Shown: positions 26,375 to 36,720 of the stretch, piece after piece | Numbering within the stretch: the stretch's first letter is position 1 | How the letters are laid out: each line of letters begins with the position of its first letter | Notes under the pieces: model-generated | What the model saw: the letters and a program-made list of their open reading frames with translations, nothing else | Told to the model about the DNA's origin: nothing | Database searches by the model: none | Position numbers and translations under genes: made by a program | Source of the DNA: Dolichospermum sp. FACHB-1091 | Lineage (GTDB): Bacteria > Cyanobacteriota > Cyanobacteriia > Cyanobacteriales > Nostocaceae | Length of the DNA stretch: 64,000 nucleotides | Assembly (NCBI RefSeq): GCF_014697585.1 | Contig: NZ_JACJSB010000001.1 | Coordinates: forward strand, 124,001 to 188,000 | Direction: 5' to 3'

Positions 26375-29300
26375 ATGGCTATCTTTAAAACCACTATTAA
26401 TTATGCTGTCGCAGGTATTCCTATTTCCTTGGTAGTAGGTGACTTCAACGGAGACGGCAAATCTGATTTAGTCGTAGGAACCGGTAATACTGGTACTGGA
26501 AACTTTTCTGTCTTACTAGGGAATGGTGTAAATGGACTCAGTACAGCAACTAACTATTTCATCTTTGATCCTAGTCTATTGCCTGTTGTTGGTTACTTAG
26601 CTGTAGGAGACTTCAACGGTGATGGTAAAACCGACTTAGTTGCCGCCGGTAATGCCAATCAAACAACTGCTCAGGCTTTTCTTGTCGCATTAGGAAGTGG
26701 ATCTAATAGTCTTTTTAGCGCCATCGACCTGTTTTTGGGGGGAGGTACTTTTGACTCGCCGAATCTCTCTATTATCTATCCCACATCCGTAGCTATAGGG
26801 GACTTCAACAGAGACGGCAAATCCGACTTAGCTTTGACAACCTACAATCAGGGTATTGTCTCAGTTGCATTCGGTGATGGTACAGGTGGTTTCGGTGCTA
26901 CTACTAACTTTAATGTGGGAAGCGGTCCTGCATCTGTGAAGGTAGGAGACTTCAATGGAGACGGCAAGTCTGACTTAGTCGTGGCGAATGATACCAGTAA
27001 CAATGTCTCAATTTTATTGGGTAATGGTACAGGTGGTTTTGGTGCTACTACTAACTTTAATGTGGGAAGCGGTTCTGCATCTGTGGTCGTAGGAGACTTT
27101 AACGGAGATGGTAAATCTGATTTAGCCACCGCCAACTTGAGCAGTAATAACGTCTCAGTTTTATTAGGTAATGGTAACGGCACTTTTGGCACTGCTACTA
27201 ACTTTGCAGTGGGGACTAATCCCAGAGACATAATCATAGCTGATTTCAACAGAGATGGTAAATCTGATTTAGCCACCGCCAACTTTAGCAGTAATAACGT
27301 CTCAGTCTTATTAGGTAATGGCAATGGGACTTTTGGCACTGCTACTAATTTTGCAGTGGGGACTAGTCCTTATGCCTTGACTGTGGGGGATTTGGATGGT
27401 AATGGTAGTCCAGACTTAGCTGTGACAAACGTGAACAGTAATAATGTCTCAGTTTTGTATAATGATTTTCCCACCATTACCCTAGCAGTATCACCCAGTA
27501 GCGTATTAGAAAATGGTGCAACCAACCTAGTATACACCTTCACCCGGACTGGTGTCACAACTAATGCCATAACTGTTAACTTTGGAGTAGCAGGTACAGC
27601 CACATTCAATAATGACTACACTCAAACGGGTGCAGCAACATTTACAGGGACTACAGGAACTATCACCTTTGCTGCGAATGAAACTACGAAAACAATAATC
27701 ATAAAACCCACACCAGACACAATTGTTGAAAGTGATGAAACCGTAGCTTTAACTCTGGCGGCAGGAACAGGTTATACTATTGCCACACCCGCAGCAGTAA
27801 CGGGAACTATTCTCAATGATGATTTCCCCAGTATTACCCTAGCAGTATCACCCAGTAGCGTAACCGAAGATGGTTCACCAAACCTAGTATACACCTTCAC
27901 CCGCACTGGTGTTACAAACACGGCCATAACTGTTAATTATGGAATAGGAGGTACAGCAGACAGTAGCGACTTCACTCAAACCGGTGCAACCACATTTACA
28001 GCCACCGGCGGAACTATCACCTTTGCTGCGGGTGAAACTACGAAACAAATAACCATAAGGCCCACAGCAGACACAATTGTTGAAAGTGATGAAACTGTAG
28101 TTTTAACTTTACTGTCGGGAACAGGTTATAACAACATTGCTACACCAGCAGCAGTAACGGGAACTATTACTAATGATGATACTAGCATTGCTTTAGCAGT
28201 ATCACCCAGTAGCGTTTTTGAAGATGGTTCACCAAACCTAGTATACACCTTCACCCGGACTGGTGTGACAAACACAGCCATAACTGTTAACTATGGAGTA
28301 GCAGGTACAGCCACATTCAATAATGACTACACCCAAACGGGTGCAGCAACATTTACAGGGACTACAGGAACTATCACCTTTGGTGAGAATGAAACTACGA
28401 AACAAATAATCATAGACCCCACAGCAGACACAATTGTTGAAAATGATGAAACCGTAGTTTTAACTTTACTGTCGGGAACAGGTTATAACAACATTGCTAC
28501 ACCAGCAGCAGTAACGGGAACTATTACCAATGATGATACTAGCATTGCTTTAGCAGTATCACCCAGTAGTGTTTTTGAAGATGGTACAACCAACCTAGTA
28601 TACACCTTCACCCGCACTGGTGTCACAAACACAGACTTAACTGTTAATTATGGAATAGGAGGTACAGCAGACAGTAGCGACTTCACTCAAACCGGTGCAA
28701 CCACATTTACAGGGACTACAGGAACTATCACCTTTGCTGCGGGTGAAACTACGAAACAAATAACCATAAGGCCCACAGCAGACACAATTGTTGAAAGTGA
28801 TGAAACTGTAGTTTTAACCCTACTGTCGGGAACAGGTTATAACAACATTGCTACACCAGCAGCAGTAACGGGAACTATTCTTAATGATGATACTAGCATT
28901 GCTTTAGCAGTATCACCCAGTAGCGTTCTTGAAGATGCTACAATTAACCTAGTTTACACCTTCACCCGGACTGGTGTGACAAACACAGCCATAACTGTTA
29001 ACTTTGGAGTAGCAGGTACAGCAGACAGTAGCGACTACACTCAAACGGGTGCAGCCACATTTACAGCCACCGGCGGAACTATTACCTTTGCTGCGGGTGA
29101 AACTACGAAACAAATAATCATAGACCCCACAGCAGACACAATTGTTGAAAGTGATGAAACTGTAGCTTTAACTCTGGCTACAGGAACAGGTTATAACATT
29201 CATACACCAGGATCAGTAACAGGAACTATTATGACTACCACGCCCACCATTACCCTAGCATTATTACCCAGTAGCGTCTTAGAAGATGGTGCAACCAACC

Positions 29301-32300
29301 TAGTTTACACCTTTACCCGTAGCGCAGTTACCCCCAATCCCGTAACCGTTAACTATACCATTGGCGGTACAGCCACATTCAATAATGACTACACTCAAGC
29401 TGGTGCAACCACATTTACAGGGACTACAGGAACTATCACCTTTGCTGCGAATGGAAGTACCAAAACTTTAACCATAGACCCCACAGTAGACACAATTGTT
29501 GAAAGTGATGAAACTGTAGCTTTAACTCTGGCGGCAGGAACAGGTTACACCGTTGGTACACCAGCAGCAGTAACGGGAACTATTCTCAATGATGATACTA
29601 TCATTACCCTAGCAGTCAGTCCCGGTAGCGTCCAAGAAGATGGTGCAACCAACCTAGTTTACACCTTTACCCGGACTGGTGTCACAAACACAGCCATAAC
29701 TGTTAACTATGGAGTAGGAGGTACAGCCACATTCAGTAATGATTACACTCAAACGGGTGCAGCCACATTTACAGCCACCGGCGGAACTATCAACTTTGCT
29801 GCGAATGAAACTACGAAAACCTTAACCATTGACCCCACAGCAGACACCACTGACACAATTGATGAAACTGTAGCTTTAACTCTGGCTGCAGGAACAGGTT
29901 ACACCGTTGGTACAACCGCAGCAGCAACGGGAACTATTACCAATGATGATACTAGCATTACCCTAGCAGTATCACCCAGTAGCGTAACCGAAAATGGTGC
30001 AACCAACCTAGTATACACCTTCACCCGGACTGGTGTCACAAATAATGAGTTAATCGTCAACTTTGGAATAGCAGGTACAGCCACATTCAATAACGACTAC
30101 ACTCAAACGGGTGCAACCACATTTGCAGGTGCTACAGGAACAATTAGGTTTCTAGCTAATTCAGCCATAGCCACTTTAACCATTGACCCCACAGCAGACA
30201 CCATCATTGAAAATGATGAAACCGTAGCTTTAAATCTGGCGGCAGGAACAGGTTACACCGTTGGTACAACCGCAGCAGTAACGGGAACTATTCTCAATGA
30301 TGATTTCCCCAGTATTACCCTAGCAGTCAGTCCCGGTAGCGTATTAGAAAATGGTTCACCAAACTTAGTATACACCTTCACCCGGACTGGTATCACAATT
30401 AATGCTTTAACCGTCAACTTTGGAATAGCAGGTGCAGGTACTGTAGGTACAGCCACATTTAATAACGACTACACTCAAACGGGTGCAACCACATTTACAG
30501 CCACCGGCGGAACTATCACCTTTGCTGCGGGAAGTAGTACAGCCACTTTAACCATAGACCCCACAGCAGACACAATTGTTGAAAGTGATGAAACTGTAGC
30601 TTTAACTCTGGCGGCGGGAACAGGTTACACCGTTGGTACAACCGCAGCAGTAACGGGAACTATTACGAATGATGATACTAGCATTGCTTTAGCAGTATCA
30701 CCCAGTAGCGTAACCGAAAATGGTACAACCAACCTAGTTTACACCTTTACCCGGACTGGTGTGACAACTAATGCTTTAACCGTCAACTTTGGAATAGCAG
30801 GTACAGCCACAGCAGGTACAGCCACAAATAATAACGACTACACTCAAACGGGTGCAACCACATTTACAGCCACCGGCGGAACTATCAGCTTTGCTGCGGG
30901 TCAAACTACGAAACAAATAACCATAGACCCCACAGCAGACACAATTGTTGAAAATGATGAAACTGTAGCTTTAACTTTAGCGACAGGAACAGGTTACACC
31001 GTTGGTACAACCGCAGCAGTGACGGGAACTATTACCAATGATGATACTAGCATTGCTTTAGCAGTATCACCCAGTAGCGTATTAGAAGATGGTACAACCA
31101 ACCTAGTTTACACCTTCACCCGGACTGGTGTGATAAACACAGCCATAACTGTTAACTATGGAGTAGCAGGTACAGCCACACTCAATAACGACTACACTCA
31201 AACGGGTGCAGCCACATTTACAGCCACCGGCGGAACTATCACCTTTGCTGCGGGAAGTAGTACAGCCACTTTAATCATAGACCCCATAGCAGACACAATT
31301 GTTGAAAATGATGAAACTGTGGCTTTAACTCTGGCTACAGGAACAGGTTATAACAACATTGCTACACCAGCAGCAGTAACGGGAACTATTCTTAATGATG
31401 ATACTAGCATTGCTTTAGCAGTATCATCCAGTGGCGTTTTTGAAGATGGTACAACCAACCTAGTATACACCTTCACCCGTACTGGCGTTACAAACACAGC
31501 CATAACTGTTAACTATGGAGTAGCAGGTACAGCCACACTCAATAATGATTACACTCAAACGGGTGCAACCACATTTACAGCCACCGGCGGAACTATCAGC
31601 TTTGCTGCGGGTGAAATTACGAAAACAATAATCATAGACCCCACAGCAGACACAATTGTTGAAAATGATGAAACTGTGGCTTTAACCCTACTGTCAGGAA
31701 CAGGTTATAACAACATTGCTACACCAACAGCAGTAACGGGAACTATTACCAATGATGATACTAGCATTGCTTTAACAGTATCACCCAGTAGCGTATTAGA
31801 AGATGGTTCAACCAACCTAGTATACACCTTCACCCGCACTGGTGTCACAAACACAGCCATAACTGTTAACTTTGGAATAGGAGGTACAGCAGACAGTAGC
31901 GACTACACTCAAACCGGTGCAGCCACATTTACAGGGACTACAGGAACTATCACCTTTGCTGCGGGTGAAACTACGAAACAAATAATCATAGACCCCACAG
32001 CAGACACAATTGTTGAAAATGATGAAACTGTAGCTTTAACCGTACTTGCGGGAACAGGTTATAACAACATTGCTACACCAGCAGCAGTAACGGGAACTAT
32101 TACCAATGATGAGACTAGCATTGCTTTAGCAGTATCACCCAGTAGTGTTTTTGAAGATGGTACAACCAACCTAGTATACACCTTCACCCGGACTGGTGTC
32201 ACAAACACAGGCATAACTGTTAACTTTGGAATAGAAGGTACAGCAGACAGTAGCGACTACACTCAAACCGGTGCAGCCACATTTACAGGGACTACAGGAA

Positions 32301-34687
32301 CTATCACCTTTGCTGCGGGTGAAACTACGAAAACCTTAACCATAGACTCCACAGCAGACACAATTGTTGAAAGTGATGAAACTGTAGCTTTAACCCTACT
32401 GTCAGGAACAGGTTACACCGTTGGTACACCAGCAGCAGTAACAGGAACTATTACTAATGATGAGTTCCCCGATATTAACCTCAGCAGCGACCAGACAATA
32501 CTTGAAAGCGACACTAACCCCCAAAACGTCACTTACACTGTTACTCTTTCCTCCAGTAGTGACCAAACCATCACCATTAATTATGCTACTGCTGATGGTA
32601 CAGCGACAGCAGGGTTAGACTACACCAGCACCAACGGAACTCTGACTTTTGAACCAGGTATCACCACTCAAACCATCAATATCCCCATTCTCGATGATAA
32701 CCTTAATGAAGCAGATGAAGCCTTTACCCTCACCCTCACATCTCCCAATAATGTCAATCTGGGGACAAAAACAAGCGCCACCACAACCATAACTGATACC
32801 CTCACAAGTTCCGTGACAACTACCCTACCCGCAGGTGTAGAAAATCTCATCCTGACGGGAACAGAAGCCATTGACGGTACAGGAAATGACAGCAATAACA
32901 TCCTCACTGGTAATAGCACTGATAACACTCTGACTGCCAGTGCTGGCAATGATATCTTAACTGGTGGAGATGGTGTAGATACAGTTGATTATCGTCAACT
33001 TGAAACCAGTATTACCTTGCAAGCACAGGGAACAGTCAATAAAGGCGCTTTGGGAACAGATACCGCCCAAGCAGAAGTGTTTATCGGTAATACTGCTTTT
33101 GCTAATGCCATTGATGCTGCAAGTAGTACCAATAATCGCATTAATGCGGACTTAAATCAAAATAGTCTCAAGGTCTTTGGCTTACCTTCGGGAGATGCCA
33201 CTTTTACTGTGGTGAATTTCCAAAATGTCACTGGTTCTCAGGGCAATGATACCATTACAGGAAATAATGCAGCTAATAACCTGAATGGTAGTGGCGGTGA
33301 TGATACTTTAATTGCCAGTGCTGGCAATGATATCTTAACTGGTGGAGATGGTGTAGATACAGTTGATTATAGTCAACTCGCAACCAGTATTACCTTACAA
33401 GCACAGGGAACAGTCAATAAAGGCGCTTTGGGAATAGATACCGCCCAAGCAGAAGTGTTTATCGGTAATACTGCTTTTGCTAATGCCATTGATGCTGCAA
33501 GTAGTACAGATAACCCTATTAACGCAGATTTGGGTGCAAATAGTCTCACGGTCTTTGGCTTACCTTCGGGAGATGTCACTTTTACTGTGGTGAATTTCCA
33601 AGATGTCACTGGTTCTCAAGCAGATGATATCATTACAGGAAATGATGCAGCTAATAACCTGAATGGTAGTGCAGGTGATGATATCTTAATTGCTAGTGTG
33701 GGTAATGATACCTTAACTGGTGGAGACGGAGTGGACATAGTTGATTATGGTCAACTCGCAACTAAGATTACCTTACAAGCACAGGGAACAGTCAATAAAG
33801 GCGCTTTGGGAACAGATACGGTAAAAGCTGAAGTGTTTATTGGCAATGGTGATTTTGCTAATGTCATTGATGCTGCAAGTAGTACCAATAACTCTATTAA
33901 CGCAGATTTAAGTGCAAATAGTCTCACGGTCTTTGGCTTACCTTCCGGGGATGTCACTTTTACTGTGGTGAATTTCCAAGATGTCACTGGTTCTCAAGTG
34001 AATGATATCATTACGGGTAATGACCTTGATAATACCCTCAATGGTGGTGCAGGTGCAGATGTCCTCAGCGGTGGTATAGGTGATGACTCTTACTATGTGG
34101 ATAATGCAGGAGATATCGTTAAAGAAAACGCCAATGAAGGAAATGATACTGTTTTCACTACCATTAGTTACACATTAGCAAGTAACCTAGAAAACCTCAG
34201 CTTACTAGGAACATCTGCTATCAAGGCTACTGGTAACGGTCTAAATAATATCCTCACAGGAAATAATGCAGCCAATACTATTGATGGTGGTATCGGTAAT
34301 GATACCTTGGATGGTGGTAGAGGTAATGATATTCTCCTGGGAGGTGTCGGTGCTGATGATTTAACTGGTGGTATAGGGAATGACTTGATTTATTTAGGTG
34401 CTAACGATAACGCTGTAGATACTGTCCGCTATACAGCAGGTCATGGTAGAGACACGATTTACCAATTTGTGCGCGGTGTCAATGGTGATAAAATTGATTT
34501 TTCAGGGATCACTAATATTGATGTCGTGACATCTGGTATTAATACACGATTTGCCGTGGGAGATGGTATTGGTGGTAATACTGGTTTTGGTACTGGTCAA
34601 TTATTAGGAACATTATCTAGTACAAATGGTTTTACTAGTGCTAGTGTGAATGTCAACCTGTTTGGAGGTAATTTCCTATTTAGTTAA
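26375..34687 (+). CDS. Giant exported-type protein: FG-GAP propeller, Calx-beta array, RTX repeats
   Basis: A 2770-residue protein. Residues 1-365 hold seven FG-GAP/VCBS units (GDFNGDGKSDL type, last GDLDGNGSPDL), enough for one seven-bladed, integrin-like propeller with calcium loops. About 365-2030 hold 14 Calx-beta modules of about 119 residues, each opening ITLAVSPSSV..., closing AVTGTI.NDD, and strikingly alike. About 2030-2140 is a divergent Calx-beta module (PDINLSSDQTILESD). Then come three 126-residue RTX-linked modules (378-bp DNA repeats at 32936, 33314 and 33692) and GGxGxD repeats (GGIGNDTLDGGRGNDIL). There is no N-terminal signal, so type I secretion through the C-terminus is expected. 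It is likely a surface or matrix adhesin. No transporter is nearby and no HIP1 site is visible. Confidence 0.9.
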   Translation: MAIFKTTINYAVAGIPISLVVGDFNGDGKSDLVVGTGNTGTGNFSVLLGNGVNGLSTATNYFIFDPSLLPVVGYLAVGDFNGDGKTDLVAAGNANQTTAQAFLVALGSGSNSLFSAIDLFLGGGTFDSPNLSIIYPTSVAIGDFNRDGKSDLALTTYNQGIVSVAFGDGTGGFGATTNFNVGSGPASVKVGDFNGDGKSDLVVANDTSNNVSILLGNGTGGFGATTNFNVGSGSASVVVGDFNGDGKSDLATANLSSNNVSVLLGNGNGTFGTATNFAVGTNPRDIIIADFNRDGKSDLATANFSSNNVSVLLGNGNGTFGTATNFAVGTSPYALTVGDLDGNGSPDLAVTNVNSNNVSVLYNDFPTITLAVSPSSVLENGATNLVYTFTRTGVTTNAITVNFGVAGTATFNNDYTQTGAATFTGTTGTITFAANETTKTIIIKPTPDTIVESDETVALTLAAGTGYTIATPAAVTGTILNDDFPSITLAVSPSSVTEDGSPNLVYTFTRTGVTNTAITVNYGIGGTADSSDFTQTGATTFTATGGTITFAAGETTKQITIRPTADTIVESDETVVLTLLSGTGYNNIATPAAVTGTITNDDTSIALAVSPSSVFEDGSPNLVYTFTRTGVTNTAITVNYGVAGTATFNNDYTQTGAATFTGTTGTITFGENETTKQIIIDPTADTIVENDETVVLTLLSGTGYNNIATPAAVTGTITNDDTSIALAVSPSSVFEDGTTNLVYTFTRTGVTNTDLTVNYGIGGTADSSDFTQTGATTFTGTTGTITFAAGETTKQITIRPTADTIVESDETVVLTLLSGTGYNNIATPAAVTGTILNDDTSIALAVSPSSVLEDATINLVYTFTRTGVTNTAITVNFGVAGTADSSDYTQTGAATFTATGGTITFAAGETTKQIIIDPTADTIVESDETVALTLATGTGYNIHTPGSVTGTIMTTTPTITLALLPSSVLEDGATNLVYTFTRSAVTPNPVTVNYTIGGTATFNNDYTQAGATTFTGTTGTITFAANGSTKTLTIDPTVDTIVESDETVALTLAAGTGYTVGTPAAVTGTILNDDTIITLAVSPGSVQEDGATNLVYTFTRTGVTNTAITVNYGVGGTATFSNDYTQTGAATFTATGGTINFAANETTKTLTIDPTADTTDTIDETVALTLAAGTGYTVGTTAAATGTITNDDTSITLAVSPSSVTENGATNLVYTFTRTGVTNNELIVNFGIAGTATFNNDYTQTGATTFAGATGTIRFLANSAIATLTIDPTADTIIENDETVALNLAAGTGYTVGTTAAVTGTILNDDFPSITLAVSPGSVLENGSPNLVYTFTRTGITINALTVNFGIAGAGTVGTATFNNDYTQTGATTFTATGGTITFAAGSSTATLTIDPTADTIVESDETVALTLAAGTGYTVGTTAAVTGTITNDDTSIALAVSPSSVTENGTTNLVYTFTRTGVTTNALTVNFGIAGTATAGTATNNNDYTQTGATTFTATGGTISFAAGQTTKQITIDPTADTIVENDETVALTLATGTGYTVGTTAAVTGTITNDDTSIALAVSPSSVLEDGTTNLVYTFTRTGVINTAITVNYGVAGTATLNNDYTQTGAATFTATGGTITFAAGSSTATLIIDPIADTIVENDETVALTLATGTGYNNIATPAAVTGTILNDDTSIALAVSSSGVFEDGTTNLVYTFTRTGVTNTAITVNYGVAGTATLNNDYTQTGATTFTATGGTISFAAGEITKTIIIDPTADTIVENDETVALTLLSGTGYNNIATPTAVTGTITNDDTSIALTVSPSSVLEDGSTNLVYTFTRTGVTNTAITVNFGIGGTADSSDYTQTGAATFTGTTGTITFAAGETTKQIIIDPTADTIVENDETVALTVLAGTGYNNIATPAAVTGTITNDETSIALAVSPSSVFEDGTTNLVYTFTRTGVTNTGITVNFGIEGTADSSDYTQTGAATFTGTTGTITFAAGETTKTLTIDSTADTIVESDETVALTLLSGTGYTVGTPAAVTGTITNDEFPDINLSSDQTILESDTNPQNVTYTVTLSSSSDQTITINYATADGTATAGLDYTSTNGTLTFEPGITTQTINIPILDDNLNEADEAFTLTLTSPNNVNLGTKTSATTTITDTLTSSVTTTLPAGVENLILTGTEAIDGTGNDSNNILTGNSTDNTLTASAGNDILTGGDGVDTVDYRQLETSITLQAQGTVNKGALGTDTAQAEVFIGNTAFANAIDAASSTNNRINADLNQNSLKVFGLPSGDATFTVVNFQNVTGSQGNDTITGNNAANNLNGSGGDDTLIASAGNDILTGGDGVDTVDYSQLATSITLQAQGTVNKGALGIDTAQAEVFIGNTAFANAIDAASSTDNPINADLGANSLTVFGLPSGDVTFTVVNFQDVTGSQADDIITGNDAANNLNGSAGDDILIASVGNDTLTGGDGVDIVDYGQLATKITLQAQGTVNKGALGTDTVKAEVFIGNGDFANVIDAASSTNNSINADLSANSLTVFGLPSGDVTFTVVNFQDVTGSQVNDIITGNDLDNTLNGGAGADVLSGGIGDDSYYVDNAGDIVKENANEGNDTVFTTISYTLASNLENLSLLGTSAIKATGNGLNNILTGNNAANTIDGGIGNDTLDGGRGNDILLGGVGADDLTGGIGNDLIYLGANDNAVDTVRYTAGHGRDTIYQFVRGVNGDKIDFSGITNIDVVTSGINTRFAVGDGIGGNTGFGTGQLLGTLSSTNGFTSASVNVNLFGGNFLFS

Positions 34688-34692
34688 TAACT

Positions 34693-34717
34693 TTGTTGGG
34701 TTGAGAAAACCCAACAA
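34693..34717 (+). terminator. Hairpin after the giant gene
   Basis: TTGTTGGGTT (34693-34702) pairs perfectly with AACCCAACAA (34708-34717) across a 5-base loop, 5 bases after the stop. No T-run follows. It belongs to the GTTGGGTT...AACCCAAC family, also found at 34742-34770 and 48595-48623. Confidence 0.45.
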
Positions 34718-34783
34718 CTTCGGGACTTTATTGTTAGGACTTTGTTGGGTTACGCTACGCTAACCCAACCTACAATTATCACA

Positions 34784-34873
34784 AACGCAAAAAAAACCGC
34801 GAAAAATTTAATTTTCAGGTGTTGACAAAGGATTTTAAATATGTTATCCTTATCTTGATGAGGAAGAACTATC
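34784..34873 (+). repeat. 90-bp promoter-bearing direct repeat, copy 1
   Basis: This stretch, from AACGCAAAAAAAACCGCG to GAAGAACTATC, is repeated at 35099-35187 with few changes. Both copies contain TTGACA-N17-TATCCT. The spacer between the copies holds the palindromic 34890-35065 region. Confidence 0.75.
34822..34850 (+). promoter_or_regulatory. Sigma70-type promoter within repeat copy 1
   Basis: TTGACA (34822-34827), a 17-base spacer and TATCCT (34845-34850). No plus-strand gene follows before 38 kb, so any transcript would be non-coding. Confidence 0.45.
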
Positions 34874-35098
34874 TTAAATTATTTATAGAAGGGTGTGTTA
34901 GCAATTAGTAACGCACTATTGGTAAAAACTTTTTGTGTAACATAGCGATAGCGAAGCGCTGCTGCAAGCAGTTCGCCATATAATAGCGTAACGCAGCATT
35001 TTAAATCATTGACATCATCAGAAAATCCCCATCTTCATCCTGTACATCCTTTCATCCTGGATATCCTGATTCTGACATTACCCCACAAAGCAACAATT
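34874..35098. repeat. Cluster of dispersed palindromes between the two 90-bp repeats
   Basis: It contains GGTGTGTTAG...TAACGCAC (34891-34917), the GCGATAGCGAAGCG / GCTGCAAGCAG palindrome (34941-34990), and the CATCCTGTACATCC / CATCCTGGATATCC block. The order matches the spacer left of the giant gene. Confidence 0.6.
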
Positions 35099-35187
35099 AA
35101 CGCAAAAAAACCGCGAAAAATTTGTTTTTTAGGTGTTGACAAAGGATTTTAAATATGTTATCCTTGTCTTGATAAGGAAGAACTATC
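35099..35187 (+). repeat. 90-bp promoter-bearing direct repeat, copy 2
   Basis: Second copy of the 34784-34873 module. Its TTGACA (35136-35141), 17-base spacer and TATCCT (35159-35164) are conserved. It points into the 3' end of the convergent invertase gene. Confidence 0.75.
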
Positions 35188-35216
35188 ATCTTTACTATTC
35201 CCTACCCTCAATAGAT

Positions 35217-35241
35217 GTTGTGGAGCGGGCAAGATGCCCGC
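35217..35241. repeat. Dispersed palindrome, GCGGGCA-AGA-TGCCCGC copy
   Basis: Third copy of the GCGGGC family, 30 bases past the invertase stop codon; it could act as a 3'-end structure for that mRNA. Confidence 0.65.
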
Positions 35242-35271
35242 TAAAATCATAGAAATTAAATGCAGTACAGC

Positions 35272-36720
35272 TTAATGATTCATGTAAGGATCTATACTGC
35301 CAACTTCAAATTCACAGGCTCTAGAAATAGTTTCTGGGGGTAATTCATCAAAACTAATTAATGATAAATGATTGGGATTATTGATTAATTCCTGAGCTAA
35401 TAAATAACCAGTAATTGTCCAAGTTTGATATTTTCTCGCTTGTTTACCAATTAATCTCCCTTTTTTACCATCATAATATTCTGGCCATTCATCTTCACTG
35501 AGTCGAGATTTAGCAATTTCAATGGCTTTTTGTGCTAATTCTGGTTTTTTGGTTTTTACCGCTGCTGCTGCTAACATCCACATTAAAACAGGCCAACTTC
35601 CGGCATTATGATATGACCAGGGAATATTTTTTGGATCACACCCTGTTACTACTCGATATTCCTCACCTTGTAAAGCAGGATAACAGATTTTAATAGGCAT
35701 ATCTCCTACTAAATCCTCCCATCTTTTTTCAATCAAATTCATAATTGCTTCAGACTGTTCTTCTGTAGAAAGATCAGAAATTACAGCCATTAAGTTTCCG
35801 AGGGTGAAAAAACGAGTATCCATTTGTGATGGTCCAACATTTCCCGCAAAATAACCCCCTTTTCTGGGTAGCCATTTATCCAAATCATAATAAGGTAAAG
35901 AATCTGCATAAATATTGAAAAGATTAACCGCAGCTTTACCGTATTCTTCCCCTTTAAACCGATAAATTGCATTCAAACGATGAATATCTATCCAATAATG
36001 CTGACGAAGATGACCACACAATAAAGGTAAACGGTTATCAATGGCTTCAATAATATCTTGATTACCTTGGCAAATTAGCAGTTCTCGCGCTGCACGTAAA
36101 GCCGCAAAAAACAGAACTTGAATTTCTAAAGGATGTCCATAAATACCCATGCGTCTATCTATCATACACGCGCCGTCGGGAACTAATAGAGTTGGGTACA
36201 TATCAAAACGATTAGCCAAACAGATATCCATAATTAACCTAATTCCTGTTTGGAATTGAGGTTGATAAGCTAAAGATGAATCATTAGTAGCGACTACATA
36301 AGCCCGCAATAAAATCAACCACCATAAACAAGAATCAACCGGTGTCACCCTAGCAATAGCGTGTTCACCAAAATCAGCTTCTAAAAATTCTTCCCCATTG
36401 GCAGAAACGACTTTAAAACTGGCTGGAATTAGACCTCTACCGGGTTTATAGGCATCTAATGCTTTTTCTTGAGGCTGTAACTTTAATGTTTCTTCTAGGA
36501 AGTTTTTGACAATATCTGTTCTACCTTTAATCAGAAAAATTAACGCCGAAGAAACGAAATCTCGAATAAAACATTGGTCATAATTTAGTGCTTCTACGGA
36601 TGAATCATAAGCCGCTACAGTACCTACAGGCTGACCTTTGTAGTAGAGAATTGAATTCTCTAATACTTGCCATGCTTCATTTTCTATATTTTGACTTGTC
36701 TCTAATTTATTTAGTTGCAT
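35272..36720 (-). CDS. inv: Alkaline/neutral invertase (GH100)
   Basis: A 482-residue cytosolic invertase that splits sucrose into glucose and fructose. GH100 motifs run throughout: [50 protein letters not shown] and [13 protein letters not shown]. Counting from the ATG, Asp188 (in IDRR) and Glu414 (in WPEYYD) fall exactly at the catalytic pair reported for Anabaena InvA (D188/E414), so the enzyme should be active and collinear with InvA. In Anabaena, invertase supplies hexose to nitrogen-fixing cells. It is transcribed alone; the upstream spacer is AT-rich with phased A-tracts further out. InvA versus InvB paralogy is not decided here. Confidence 0.92.
   Translation of the reverse strand: MQLNKLETSQNIENEAWQVLENSILYYKGQPVGTVAAYDSSVEALNYDQCFIRDFVSSALIFLIKGRTDIVKNFLEETLKLQPQEKALDAYKPGRGLIPASFKVVSANGEEFLEADFGEHAIARVTPVDSCLWWLILLRAYVVATNDSSLAYQPQFQTGIRLIMDICLANRFDMYPTLLVPDGACMIDRRMGIYGHPLEIQVLFFAALRAARELLICQGNQDIIEAIDNRLPLLCGHLRQHYWIDIHRLNAIYRFKGEEYGKAAVNLFNIYADSLPYYDLDKWLPRKGGYFAGNVGPSQMDTRFFTLGNLMAVISDLSTEEQSEAIMNLIEKRWEDLVGDMPIKICYPALQGEEYRVVTGCDPKNIPWSYHNAGSWPVLMWMLAAAAVKTKKPELAQKAIEIAKSRLSEDEWPEYYDGKKGRLIGKQARKYQTWTITGYLLAQELINNPNHLSLISFDELPPETISRACEFEVGSIDPYMNH

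Noticed and set aside
26848-33987. Several minus-strand frames inside the giant gene
   Set aside because: They are antisense shadows of the repeated Calx-beta, FG-GAP and RTX codons and recur in step with the modules.
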